Numbered from the stretch's first letter, positions 19,729 through 29,362 are shown. The stretch is 64,000 nt of DNA from OCS116 cluster bacterium AG-435-F03 (GCA_003212795.1 QCOV01000001.1:525321-589320); one strand, 5' to 3'. Translations and numbers: made by a program. The notes: a model not told the origin generated them from the letters alone.

Positions 19729-21137
19729 TATTTATCAACGATCCAGGTATCTTTTGTTCCGCCACCCTGACTAGAATTAACTAACAATGAATTTTCTTTT
19801 AAAGCTACTCTTGATAAGCCTCCATTTGTTATCTTAATATCATTAGGCGACATTAATGCAAAAGGCCTTAAGTCAACATGTCGAGGCGCTAACCCTTTTT
19901 TAGTCAATATAGGAACACTAGATAGCGATAGTGTTGGTTGAGCTATATAATTAGAGGGTTTTGATATTAACTTTTGTTTAAAGTTCTCTATTTCTTTCTT
20001 ACTGCTTGTTGGACCAATGAGCATACCATAACCACCTGATCCATGTACTTCCTTAACGACTAACTTATCTAGATTATCAATTACATATTTAAGTGATTTC
20101 TTTTCCGAACACCTCCATGTCTTAACATTTTTTAATATAGGCTCTTCATCCAAGTAAAATTTTATTATTTCAGGAATATATGAATAAACAGCTTTATCAT
20201 CTGCAATGCCCGTTCCAGGAGCATTAGCGATCATTACATTTCCAGCTCTATAAACATCAAATAAACCAGGTGATCCAATTCTACTATCAGGGTTAAATGA
20301 TAATGGATCTAAATAAGTATCATCTATGCGCCTATAGATTATATCAACTTGTTCTATTCCCTGGGTAGTTCTTATTACAACCTTATTATCTTCAATTAAT
20401 AAATCACGCCATTCTAGTAAATTAACGCCCATTTCATCCGCTAAAAAAGTATGTTCATAATATGCCGAATTGAAGACACCTGGCGTTAAAACAGCTACAT
20501 TTGGTTTTCTAGTTGATGATTTTGATGTTTTGACTAATGATTTTAATAATAAATCTGGATAATTAAAAACTGGCTTAACATTGTAAATAGTAAATAATTC
20601 AGGAAACATATGCATCATAGTAGATCTATTTTCAATCATATATGAAGCACCAGATGGCACTCTTAAATTATCCTCCAAAACAAAAAAGTTTTTTTCAGAT
20701 GTTCTGACTAAATCTATACCTGAAATATGGGTATAAATACCGCCTGGTGGTTTAAAATTGCACATTTCAGGTAAAAAAGCTGCATTATTATTAATTAGTT
20801 TTGATGGAATTATATTTTCTTTAACAATGTTTTGTTTAGAGTAAACGTCTTCTAGAAACATATTTAAAGCAATAAGTCTTTGTGTAATGCCTTTTTCAAT
20901 AAGGTTCCATTCTTTACTGTCAATAATTCTAGGCATTAAATCAAAAGGTATTAGTCTTTCTTCTGCCTCATCTTCTCCATAAACATTAAATGTTATACCT
21001 ACTTTTCTGAATAATTCCTCAGCTTTAATAGACTGACGCATTAGCGCATTAATATTTTGATTAGAAAGCCAATTATCAAGATTTTTATATAAATTTCTTA
21101 CTTTTTGACTGCGCATATTAAGCATTTCATTATACAT
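19728..21137 (-). CDS. Circularly permuted type 2 ATP-grasp protein
   Basis: FVLEDNLRVPSGASYMIENR, VLTPGVFNSAYYEHTFLADEMGV, VVKEVHGSGGYGM, SQGGGTKDTWIVD. Confidence 0.9.
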   Translation of the reverse strand: MYNEMLNMRSQKVRNLYKNLDNWLSNQNINALMRQSIKAEELFRKVGITFNVYGEDEAEERLIPFDLMPRIIDSKEWNLIEKGITQRLIALNMFLEDVYSKQNIVKENIIPSKLINNNAAFLPEMCNFKPPGGIYTHISGIDLVRTSEKNFFVLEDNLRVPSGASYMIENRSTMMHMFPELFTIYNVKPVFNYPDLLLKSLVKTSKSSTRKPNVAVLTPGVFNSAYYEHTFLADEMGVNLLEWRDLLIEDNKVVIRTTQGIEQVDIIYRRIDDTYLDPLSFNPDSRIGSPGLFDVYRAGNVMIANAPGTGIADDKAVYSYIPEIIKFYLDEEPILKNVKTWRCSEKKSLKYVIDNLDKLVVKEVHGSGGYGMLIGPTSSKKEIENFKQKLISKPSNYIAQPTLSLSSVPILTKKGLAPRHVDLRPFALMSPNDIKITNGGLSRVALKENSLLVNSSQGGGTKDTWIVDK

Positions 21138-21195
21138 ATGTATAAAGACACAATTTTCATGCCAAATTTAAAAAATCAGTAAATAAGATAAAAAT

Positions 21196-21708
21196 TTATT
21201 TAATAGGTACTAACTGCCAAGTATGTACCAAACATTTCCAAGAACCATCTTCTTGACGTTTTAAGACATCTAAATAATCGCTTGTTGTAACATTATCTTG
21301 TAACGCTCCATCAGACTGGATTTTATTAGCGTTATCTTTAAAAGTTAAATATACAGTTTGACGGCTTCTTACTATCGCTATGTCACCAATTATTTCAATA
21401 TCATATTCACCATCTTGAATTTTATAAGTGGCAGATTCAAATACAGGGCCGAGAAATTCTCTATAATTTTCTGCACCCGAAATAACGGGTCCTCCAGGTG
21501 GAATTAAAGTTATATTTTTATCAAGTGAATTTATATATCCATCAATATTGCTAGACTCAACTGCCTCATGCCAAGTTTCATACAATTTTTTTATTAATGA
21601 GTTATCTTTATTATTAGTAGAAATATTTTCTGCTTTTAAGAAAAATGTGTGACTTAAAACTACTACTAAACAAAGAACAAAATATTTAAATAATTTTTTA
21701 TATGTCAT
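21196..21708 (-). CDS. Exported SnoaL/DUF4440-like (NTF2-fold) protein
   Basis: Signal segment followed by LYETWHEAVESSNIDGYINSLDKNITLIPPGGPVISG. Confidence 0.6.
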   Translation of the reverse strand: MTYKKLFKYFVLCLVVVLSHTFFLKAENISTNNKDNSLIKKLYETWHEAVESSNIDGYINSLDKNITLIPPGGPVISGAENYREFLGPVFESATYKIQDGEYDIEIIGDIAIVRSRQTVYLTFKDNANKIQSDGALQDNVTTSDYLDVLKRQEDGSWKCLVHTWQLVPIK

Positions 21709-21711
21709 TTT

Positions 21712-22269
21712 TTATCCTAATTTTTTTACGAATTTTTCAATTTTCAATTTTTTTGGTGATGGGATTTTTTTACTGGATGATCCAATATAAAGATAACCAA
21801 TAACAACATCACTTTTTTTTAATTTCAATGATTTGTTAATATACTCATTAAAAGCCAAGTGTCCTGTTCTCCAAATACTATAAAAACCCATAGCAGAACA
21901 TGCTAACATCATATTTTGAGCTGCTGCCCCAGCAGATAGAATCTGTTCAATTTCTGGTATTGGTTTATCTTTTTTGATATTTGCAATTGTAATTATAATT
22001 AATGGCGCTCTTAATGGAGCATTTTTCACTTTGCTTAAAAGTTCTTTGCTAGGATTTTTTTTAACTTTTTTAGTAACATTAACAAATTTTTTTCCAAGCT
22101 TTAATCTATCCTTTCCTGATACCTCAATAAATTTCCATGGATTTAATCCTCCATGATCAGGTGCTCTTAATCCTGCCTTATAAATTTTTTTTAATTGGTT
22201 TTTACTAGGTTTAGGATCTTCCATTAATGGAATAGATTTTCTTGAGAGTATTGTTTCTATTGCATTCAT
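21712..22269 (-). CDS. Nitroreductase family protein
   Basis: ILSRKSIPLMEDPKPSKNQLKKIYKAGLRAPDHGGLNPWKFI, typical nitroreductase N-terminus. Confidence 0.85.
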   Translation of the reverse strand: MNAIETILSRKSIPLMEDPKPSKNQLKKIYKAGLRAPDHGGLNPWKFIEVSGKDRLKLGKKFVNVTKKVKKNPSKELLSKVKNAPLRAPLIIITIANIKKDKPIPEIEQILSAGAAAQNMMLACSAMGFYSIWRTGHLAFNEYINKSLKLKKSDVVIGYLYIGSSSKKIPSPKKLKIEKFVKKLG

Positions 22270-22275
22270 AGGAAA

Positions 22276-22575
22276 TTAATGTGTCCATGGGGTTTTTCTG
22301 TCTGGAGAAAAATTATCAGAATATGATTTAGGTTTGATTTTTCTTTTTTTCGGCTCAATTATTACAAAATCTATATTATTATTATTTGCGAATTTGATAG
22401 CTTTATCTTTATCTGAAAATTTAATTTTTACTTTATCTTGTGTATTTGAGGAAGAAGTCCACAACATTTTTTCATCAATTATTGGTTTATCTTGCGAATT
22501 AAATTCAAGAAGCCAAAATTCATTTTTAGCAGATTGAGTTGCTGACTTTGCTGGTTGATAAATTTTAGCCTTCAT
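22276..22575 (-). CDS. ETC complex I subunit, NDUFS4-like conserved region
   Basis: IYQPAKSATQSAKN..W.LEF and C-terminal KSYSDNFSPDRKTPWTH. Confidence 0.82.
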   Translation of the reverse strand: MKAKIYQPAKSATQSAKNEFWLLEFNSQDKPIIDEKMLWTSSSNTQDKVKIKFSDKDKAIKFANNNNIDFVIIEPKKRKIKPKSYSDNFSPDRKTPWTH

Positions 22576-24011
22576 TAATTTTCTAACCAGCTTCCATGTG
22601 CACCAAATGGCACTCTTTGTGGCAGAAGAATCTCAGCGACAGGCTTATTTGAGAAGTCATCTGCATCAATAACAATAAGTTTTGATTTATTTCTTTCATT
22701 ATCATGGACAATTGACATAACATATCCATCTTTTTCATCATTAGAATTCGGGTTTGGAGCAAATAATGGCTCACCACCTACAGTATGATCACCAAGAAAA
22801 TGATCTTCTCTTGTGCCCTTATCAAGATTATATTTAAATAAATGATTTCCAAATGTTAGCGTTTCAGCTTTATTATTTAGTTCCATTGCATAACCAATAT
22901 CTGCTTTAAGGCCTATTTTTCTGTCATCAACTCTAGCAAAATCACATGGTTTATCATCTATCTGTTCTTCCTTACATGTTTGTGTGCTTAGATCTATGGT
23001 CCATTTCCATAATTTACCTGTTGTTTCGTCTCCACCGTAAATTTGATCCATACCACCAACCATTGCTTTATCTTGTCTACATACATGTATAATAATTTTA
23101 TTACCTTCTTCATATGCATTCATCGGATGGAATACAAAACAAGGATTTACATCAATCCATTTGATATCTTTGTTATTGCCATTTCTTGGCATTACTCCAA
23201 GCCTTGCACCGCATTCTGGTCTAAAGCCAAATGGATCTCCTCCTTCAACGGCTTTATCCATATCAAACACTAGTGGCAGGTCCATGAATATTACAAAATT
23301 ACGAGTAATATTCCAGTCATGCATCATTACAGGCCGAGGAATATCTATAGCCTCTGATTGAACTAATTTACCCTCAGAAGAAACCCTATGGTACATTAGG
23401 TAGGGTTTGCCCATCATTTTGTATCCAAAAAATAATAATTCATTTGTTTCTGGGCATACTCTTGGATGTGCCGTCATTGGCCCATCTAGCTTTCCATCAA
23501 AATCGTGATGACCAATTGTTTCGAGGTCATTATCAATTACCCACGGAAAATGAGCTTCTTCTAAAGCTAGTATTTTACCTGCATGTCGAACAACATGGGT
23601 ATTAGCAGGTGAGGCCTTTAGATCAAAAGATGATGACATCATATCCATATCATCTTCATAATAAGGTGTTTTAACATATCTATTTTTGTAACTTGCTTTT
23701 CCATTTTGGATATTAATTCCATGAACCATTCCATTACCAAAAAACCAATGATCACTATATCCTGATTTTGGATTCATGCCGTTTCTAATATATTGACCAT
23801 CTAATTCTTTTGGTAATTCACCTATTACCTCAAGCTCATCAATGTTCTTTTCTTTTTGGACGGGAGCCCAATTACCTTGTAAATGCCAATATTTTTTTGG
23901 GTCAAGTTCTTTTGGGGTTTCTTTTTTTGGTGAAATAAATTTCATAATCTTACCTAATATAGGGTCAGGCAATTTAAACATAATTTTTGCAGCAATAGAT
24001 TGTAAACTCAA
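22575..24011 (-). CDS. Carotenoid oxygenase (RPE65 / carotenoid-cleavage dioxygenase family)
   Basis: GELPKELDGQYIRNGMNPKSG, WFFGNGMVHGI, TAHPRVCPETNELLFFGY, MHDWNITRNFVIFMDLPL, PFGAHGSW: spaced Fe-ligand histidines. Confidence 0.9.
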   Translation of the reverse strand: MSLQSIAAKIMFKLPDPILGKIMKFISPKKETPKELDPKKYWHLQGNWAPVQKEKNIDELEVIGELPKELDGQYIRNGMNPKSGYSDHWFFGNGMVHGINIQNGKASYKNRYVKTPYYEDDMDMMSSSFDLKASPANTHVVRHAGKILALEEAHFPWVIDNDLETIGHHDFDGKLDGPMTAHPRVCPETNELLFFGYKMMGKPYLMYHRVSSEGKLVQSEAIDIPRPVMMHDWNITRNFVIFMDLPLVFDMDKAVEGGDPFGFRPECGARLGVMPRNGNNKDIKWIDVNPCFVFHPMNAYEEGNKIIIHVCRQDKAMVGGMDQIYGGDETTGKLWKWTIDLSTQTCKEEQIDDKPCDFARVDDRKIGLKADIGYAMELNNKAETLTFGNHLFKYNLDKGTREDHFLGDHTVGGEPLFAPNPNSNDEKDGYVMSIVHDNERNKSKLIVIDADDFSNKPVAEILLPQRVPFGAHGSWLEN

Positions 24012-24058
24012 TTTAACCTCTTTATAATTTCAAACATTTATATCAAATAATAATTATT

Positions 24059-24562
24059 ATGGGAAATGTTATGAAAAAAACTCTAATCGGTTTCTTTGTC
24101 TCAATTATTTATATTGGGATTGTTTTTGCAGAAGTACCAACTAAACCATTATTAACTCTTGAAACAGCAAAAATAATGGCAAATGAATGTTTAAATCTTG
24201 CAAAAGAAAATGGGTGGAAGATTAATATAGCTATTTTTGAGTCTCCAGGTGCCTTAAAATACTATGCATCTATGGATGGAACATATCCTGCTTCAGAAGA
24301 AATATCCCGCTTAAAAGGCAAAACTTCAGCCGGCCTTCCCTTTTCTACTAAAGAACTTGCTCAAATGGCATTTGATAATGAAAATAAAAATGAAGGAATA
24401 GCAACAATTCCAGATATTGCATTATTACCAGGAGGAGCTCCCATAATTCTAAGGAATGGCTATCATTTAGGTGGAGTTGGCGTTTCAGGAAGCAGTGGAT
24501 CAAACGATGAAAAATGTGCATTTAAGGCAATAGAGAAAGGACTGGAGGTAATATATGATTAA
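24059..24562 (+). CDS. GlcG/HbpS-family (DUF336) protein, putatively exported
   Basis: LTLETAKIMANECLNLAKENGWKINIAIFE, LPGGAPIIL, GGVGVSGSSGSNDEKCA. Confidence 0.82.
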   Translation: MGNVMKKTLIGFFVSIIYIGIVFAEVPTKPLLTLETAKIMANECLNLAKENGWKINIAIFESPGALKYYASMDGTYPASEEISRLKGKTSAGLPFSTKELAQMAFDNENKNEGIATIPDIALLPGGAPIILRNGYHLGGVGVSGSSGSNDEKCAFKAIEKGLEVIYD

Positions 24563-25001
24563 GTTACAAGTATTTTTTTTACTTTTCCTTCTTTTAGCAG
24601 TTAATTCAATTAAAGCAGAAATATTGACTGTTGAGGTTACATCGGAACATAAAGATGGACCAGTTTTGCTTGCTGTGTATGATAAACAAGAATATTTTGG
24701 AAAAACTAAAGCAAATCAAAAAGCTAATCCAAAACATATTTTATTGGGCGCAAAAGGATTAATTTCTAATTATAAAGGAAAAGTTACCTTTGATTTACCA
24801 TATGGAAATTATGTTATAGCAGGTATTCATGATCTTGATAATAATGGTGTATTAACTGGGAATTTTTTGGGGATGCCAAAAGAACCATTTGGTTTTTCAA
24901 ATAACAAAAGGGGTAATTTTGGTCCCCCTAAATGGAAAGATGTTCTAATAAAATTTAATGAAAGTAATAAAAAAATTTTAATAAATTTAAAAGGAATTTA
25001 A
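24555..25001 (+). CDS. DUF2141-like exported protein
   Basis: Signal peptide; YGNYVIAGIHDLDNNGVLTGNFLGMPKEPFGFSNN, DUF2141-like. Confidence 0.78.
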   Translation: MIKLQVFFLLFLLLAVNSIKAEILTVEVTSEHKDGPVLLAVYDKQEYFGKTKANQKANPKHILLGAKGLISNYKGKVTFDLPYGNYVIAGIHDLDNNGVLTGNFLGMPKEPFGFSNNKRGNFGPPKWKDVLIKFNESNKKILINLKGI

Positions 25002-25586
25002 ATGGATATAGATATAAATGGTAATGAGGTTTTATGTTTTTTCAACTTTAGAAGCCCATATGCATATGTAGGAATAAAAAAAGCTCTTGAATTAAATATA
25101 AAACCTAAATTTGTACCCTTTTGTTATGTTCCAAAAGAGATATTGGAAGCAGTTACATTAAATAATCCATATAAAAGAGATTATCTGATGGAAGATTGTA
25201 AAAGATTATTTAACGACTTAAATATAGATTTAGTTAGCGAAATACCTGCAGACTGTAATTGGCCATCTGTTCATGCAGCTTGGTCAGAGGTTAATAAAGA
25301 AGATAAAGGCCTTGAATTTATGTTAAAAATTTTTGAGGCTCGATTTAAAAAAGGATTAAATGTTGGTGATAAAAATATTATCACTAACATTTGTAATGAG
25401 ATCAATATAAGCTCTAAATTTGTTTTATCTGCAATGGATAATGAAGATATAGATAAAGATCTAAAGTCACTTACTAAAATAATGAGGGAATTAAAGGTTT
25501 TTGGCGTTCCAACATTCATTTATAAAAAAGAGAGGTTTTGGGGGCAAGATAGGCTACATTATTTAAAAAATAAATTAGATAATTAA
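25002..25586 (+). CDS. DsbA-fold protein / 2-hydroxychromene-2-carboxylate isomerase-like
   Basis: FFNFRSPYAYVGIKKA and VFGVPTFIYKKERFWGQDRLHYL. Confidence 0.8.
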   Translation: MDIDINGNEVLCFFNFRSPYAYVGIKKALELNIKPKFVPFCYVPKEILEAVTLNNPYKRDYLMEDCKRLFNDLNIDLVSEIPADCNWPSVHAAWSEVNKEDKGLEFMLKIFEARFKKGLNVGDKNIITNICNEINISSKFVLSAMDNEDIDKDLKSLTKIMRELKVFGVPTFIYKKERFWGQDRLHYLKNKLDN

Positions 25587-25660
25587 ATAATTACATTAGT
25601 TTTCTCATGCAAATTATTGAATTAATTAATTATAGTATATTTTATTTATAAAATAAAATT

Positions 25661-26197
25661 TTAATCAACAATTTTTACTCTTTTTAGGTGAATATCATCA
25701 CCTGGTTTACTTATATCGTGCGCCCTTTTCCACCTAGCAAATTCTCCTAAAATATGATTTGGATCGCCATGTAATTCAGTAAATACACCATTAAATTCTC
25801 TTGTATCAACATATGCTGCATCAACACCATCAGCATAAAGTCTACAGGCTAGCTCAAAACCATGACTCATTAATTTATCTAATTCTTTATCGAAATCAGA
25901 GACTAAAACACCAATATGATGATATCCCTCTTCACCATTTTTATACATATCCCTATAAATAGATGGAGTTTCATCGTGCTGTTGAATAAATTGAATCATC
26001 ATATCCCCAACATAACCAAATGCATAAGATACATCAGCTTCTTGAGGAGTTCCTCTATATTCAAATGTGTCGCATTTATGGTGTGGAGAAAAAACAAATG
26101 GCCCTGCCCCAAAAATTTTATTCCATTTTTTTGCCGATTCTTCTAAATCATTAACAAGATAGGCTTGTTGAAAAATAGGATATTTATCTAATAACAT
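25661..26197 (-). CDS. VOC/glyoxalase superfamily protein
   Basis: QAYLVNDLEESAKKWNKIFGAGPF; GYHHIGVLVSDFDKEL. Confidence 0.8.
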   Translation of the reverse strand: MLLDKYPIFQQAYLVNDLEESAKKWNKIFGAGPFVFSPHHKCDTFEYRGTPQEADVSYAFGYVGDMMIQFIQQHDETPSIYRDMYKNGEEGYHHIGVLVSDFDKELDKLMSHGFELACRLYADGVDAAYVDTREFNGVFTELHGDPNHILGEFARWKRAHDISKPGDDIHLKRVKIVD

Positions 26198-26210
26198 TCA
26201 TACCTCCAAT

Positions 26211-27920
26211 TTAATTCCTTAGTAATTTACCAGGAAGATTCTTTGTGGCAATACCTTGATTATATGTGATAACCCCTGATTTAATAGTTGTTTCATAGCC
26301 ATCAACATTTTGTATTAATCTTTTTCCTCCTGCAGGTAGATCATTTACAAGTTCAGGTGCATAAAGTTGTAAATTATCAAAATCTATAATATTAATATCA
26401 GCTAACATTCCTTCCTTAATTAAACCTCTATCAGTTAACCCCATTGCATATGCATTATCGGATGTATAAGATTTAATTATCCAAGGTAATTCTATTTTAG
26501 GGCCCCTGGTGCGATCACGACCCCAAAAAGTTAGCATATGAGTAGGAAAACTAGCATCACAGATAGTCGAGCAATGAGCGCCACCATCACCAAGAGCCAA
26601 TAATGAATAATCACTCTCAATCATTCTTTTACTGGCATCTAATGATCCATCCATATAATTACCAATTGGGTAATAGATTAGTTGTCTTCCTTCATTTTTT
26701 AAAAGTGTATCATATAGAACCTCAACAACATTAAGCCCTTTTTTCTTTGCCTGGAAACCAAGACTTTCTTCAACATTAGGTTCATAATTAGGTGGATTAT
26801 CAAGAATATAAATATTATCGTAATTACGAAGAATTGATAACATTAATCCATCATCTGTATTAGGTCTTTCAGAAAATATTCTATTTTTAAAATCATCATT
26901 TTTCATAATCCTAATTTTTTCGGAAAGTGATAAATTTTCTATTTCTTTAAAACTAGGATGACCTGAAAAAGGATTTAAAGTTACGCTTAAACCTAATACT
27001 AAACCAATTGGTCTACCACTAACTTGCGCCCTTATCGGCAATCCATTTTTGCCAGAATTTTCTATCCATGATAGTAATTCATTCCACTCATATGCGACAG
27101 CATCCGTTTGAGCAACGGTTATAGATAGAGGTCTTTTTGATTCAATAACCATTTTTTCAAGCATAAGATATTCTTCTTTACCTCCAAGGAAATCGGAGAC
27201 AACCTGAAGAACCCCTTTATTTGTTTTTCCAATAGATTTAGCAATACCGACTAATTCGTTTTCTCTTGCCTCAAGCTGGGGAACATAATCACCATCAGAA
27301 GTTCTATGATTAATTGTTCTAGAGGTTGTAAAACCAAATGCCCCATTTTCAACTGCCTCGGAAGCTAATTTGCTCATTTTTAAAATATCTTCATCAGTGG
27401 CTGCTTCACGATCTGCTCCTCTTTGACCCATTACATACAATCTAAGAGCCCCATGTGGAATTTGAGAACCTAAATCAATATCAAACTTACGTTTGCCAAG
27501 AAAATCCATATAATCATTATAGGTCTCCCATTGCCATTCAATTCCCTCGGTAAGAACAACCTGAGGAATATCTTCTACACCTTCCATCAATTTTATTAAA
27601 TTATGGTGATCTTCATTTTTTACGGGTGCAAAACCCACTCCACAATTACCCATTATAGCAGTAGTTACACCATACCATGAGGAAGGAGAAATATAATTAT
27701 CCCATGTAGCTTGACCATCATAATGAGTGTGGATATCAACAAAACCTGGAGTAACTATTTTGTTTTCTGCATTGATAATCTCTTTTGCAGTATCATTATT
27801 AGAGGATTTATCAATCTTAACAATCTTGCTGTCATTTATAAAAATATCTGAAACATAACTATTCATACCTGAGCCATCATAAATAGTTCCATTTTTTATT
27901 ATGATATCAAATTTTGACAT
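26211..27920 (-). CDS. Amidohydrolase, N-acyl-D-amino-acid deacylase-like
   Basis: GTIYDGSGM, VTPGFVDIHTHYDGQ, LGDGGAHCS. Confidence 0.87.
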   Translation of the reverse strand: MSKFDIIIKNGTIYDGSGMNSYVSDIFINDSKIVKIDKSSNNDTAKEIINAENKIVTPGFVDIHTHYDGQATWDNYISPSSWYGVTTAIMGNCGVGFAPVKNEDHHNLIKLMEGVEDIPQVVLTEGIEWQWETYNDYMDFLGKRKFDIDLGSQIPHGALRLYVMGQRGADREAATDEDILKMSKLASEAVENGAFGFTTSRTINHRTSDGDYVPQLEARENELVGIAKSIGKTNKGVLQVVSDFLGGKEEYLMLEKMVIESKRPLSITVAQTDAVAYEWNELLSWIENSGKNGLPIRAQVSGRPIGLVLGLSVTLNPFSGHPSFKEIENLSLSEKIRIMKNDDFKNRIFSERPNTDDGLMLSILRNYDNIYILDNPPNYEPNVEESLGFQAKKKGLNVVEVLYDTLLKNEGRQLIYYPIGNYMDGSLDASKRMIESDYSLLALGDGGAHCSTICDASFPTHMLTFWGRDRTRGPKIELPWIIKSYTSDNAYAMGLTDRGLIKEGMLADINIIDFDNLQLYAPELVNDLPAGGKRLIQNVDGYETTIKSGVITYNQGIATKNLPGKLLRN

Positions 27921-27923
27921 ATT

Positions 27924-28205
27924 TTATTTCTTATTAAAAATTTCTGTTTCTAGTTCTATTGATAACTCTATTATAAATCTCCATAGTTTTTCAACAATAT
28001 CTGGACTGATATCATTATCTTTAGCTAATGCTCTTAATCTTTTTATAATATTTTCAATTCTATCATTATCTCTAATTTTTGATACATCGTCTTTAATTAT
28101 TGCCGCCTCTTCTATAAATTTAAATCTTTTAGAGACTAATTTAATTAAATCATTATCAAGAAGATCTAACTCTTTTCTTAACTCGTCCATATTTTTGTAC
28201 TTCAT
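27924..28205 (-). CDS. Chorismate mutase (AroQ class)
   Basis: MDELRKELDLLDNDLIKLVSKRFKFIEEAAIIK; start taken at MKYKNMDEL rather than the upstream Met, which lies beyond the terminator. Confidence 0.83.
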   Translation of the reverse strand: MKYKNMDELRKELDLLDNDLIKLVSKRFKFIEEAAIIKDDVSKIRDNDRIENIIKRLRALAKDNDISPDIVEKLWRFIIELSIELETEIFNKK

Positions 28206-28215
28206 AAAATTCTCC

Positions 28216-28251
28216 AAAAAAAAAGCCATTACAAACAGCAATGGCTTTCTT
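28216..28251 (-). terminator. Rho-independent terminator of the small exported-protein gene
   Basis: Minus strand AAAGCCATT-GCTGTTTGT-AATGGCTTT followed by a T run. Confidence 0.85.
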
Positions 28252-28266
28252 CAAATTTATAGTAAT

Positions 28267-28428
28267 TTAACCTTTATCTTTATCTTTATCTTTTTTGTCT
28301 TTTGTATCATCGTGAGACTGATGATCAGAAGCTTTAGCATGGGCTTCAGCATTTCCACAGTGAGCTAAAACATTACCAGACATTGTTAAAAAGAAAGTTA
28401 AAACAAATACAAATATAATATTTTTCAT
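28267..28428 (-). CDS. Small exported His/Lys/Asp-rich protein (53 aa)
   Basis: MKNIIFVFVLTFFLTMSGNVLAHCGNAEAHAKASDHQSHDDTKDKKDKDKDKG: signal peptide plus charged tail; own terminator downstream. Confidence 0.65.
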   Translation of the reverse strand: MKNIIFVFVLTFFLTMSGNVLAHCGNAEAHAKASDHQSHDDTKDKKDKDKDKG

Positions 28429-28480
28429 AATTTCACCTATTTTTTTATATCCTACATCGAAAAGCTTAATAAACCTATTA

Positions 28481-28561
28481 CTAAATAAAAACCAACAAGA
28501 TAGGCCCAACAATTAGTAAAACAAAAATTAATAATAAAAGTGATTTAAACAAATTTTTCAT
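28481..28561 (-). CDS. Putative 26-aa single-TM small protein
   Basis: MKNLFKSLLLLIFVLLIVGPILLVFI; not in the ORF track. Confidence 0.35.
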   Translation of the reverse strand: MKNLFKSLLLLIFVLLIVGPILLVFI

Positions 28562-28568
28562 AACTAAA

Positions 28569-28988
28569 CTATGTGACTTTATATTCCTTATTAAACAGTG
28601 ATGTTTCAACTAATGAGGTATCAAAAAATTCATAAAGTTTATAAACTTTATCATCCTTGAGTGTAAAAATTTGACAATAAATTTGGTTATAGTCTTTATC
28701 ATGAATACTTTTACCTTTTAAATTCATTGTTCCAACAACAGTGTTATTTTCTACAGCAACTATATTCCAGTTATTTGCAAAACTAACTGTCTCGAACTTT
28801 AAGTTTGATAATACACCATTTTCTATAAGCTTTATTGCTGAATTTTTACCTTTAAAGCTACCTGAAACAGGTGTTGATCCTATTAATGTAAGTGTTACAT
28901 CATCATGCCATAATGTATTTAATGTTTCAAAATCACTATTTTCGAGTGCTGTATAAAATTCTAAAATTATTTTTTTGTTAGAAGACAT
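28569..28988 (-). CDS. SnoaL-like (NTF2-fold) protein
   Basis: ILEFYTALENSDFETLNTLWHDDVTLTLIGSTPVSGSFKGK. Confidence 0.78.
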   Translation of the reverse strand: MSSNKKIILEFYTALENSDFETLNTLWHDDVTLTLIGSTPVSGSFKGKNSAIKLIENGVLSNLKFETVSFANNWNIVAVENNTVVGTMNLKGKSIHDKDYNQIYCQIFTLKDDKVYKLYEFFDTSLVETSLFNKEYKVT

Positions 28989-28996
28989 TAATCTTT

Positions 28997-29362
28997 TTAA
29001 TCTAAATCCAATGCAAATTCTTTTAAAATTTCAATATTAATTATTTCGAGTGTCTTTTTATGCGTTTTCCTTAAATATATTCTCGGTGCTTTTCCAAATT
29101 CATATGCCTCTTTCCATCTTTCCGCGCATAAACACCAAGAATCACCCTCTTTCAATCCAGGAAATGAAAATTCTGGCCTAGGGGTAGAAAGATCATTACC
29201 CTTCTGACTTGAAAACTCTAAGAAGTCTTCAGTCATATAGGCACATACTGTGTGTATTCCAATATCTCTATCATCGGTATTACAGAAACCATCTCTATAG
29301 AAACCAGTAATTGGATCTGAGCAACATTCATCAATTATTTCATCAAATACATTTTTTTGCAT
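28997..29362 (-). CDS. DUF2237-family protein
   Basis: DPITGFYRDGFCNTDDRDIGIHTVCAYMTEDFLEFSSQKGNDLSTPRPEFSFPGLKEGDSWCLCAERW. Confidence 0.88.
   Translation of the reverse strand: MQKNVFDEIIDECCSDPITGFYRDGFCNTDDRDIGIHTVCAYMTEDFLEFSSQKGNDLSTPRPEFSFPGLKEGDSWCLCAERWKEAYEFGKAPRIYLRKTHKKTLEIINIEILKEFALDLD

Noticed and set aside
23043-23361. Overlapping plus-strand ORFs opposite the carotenoid oxygenase
   Set aside because: Antisense to conserved iron-ligand regions; no independent signal.
27901-28368. Plus-strand 155-aa ORF over chorismate mutase
   Set aside because: Antisense to chorismate mutase and spans the terminator of the small exported-protein gene; no family signal.
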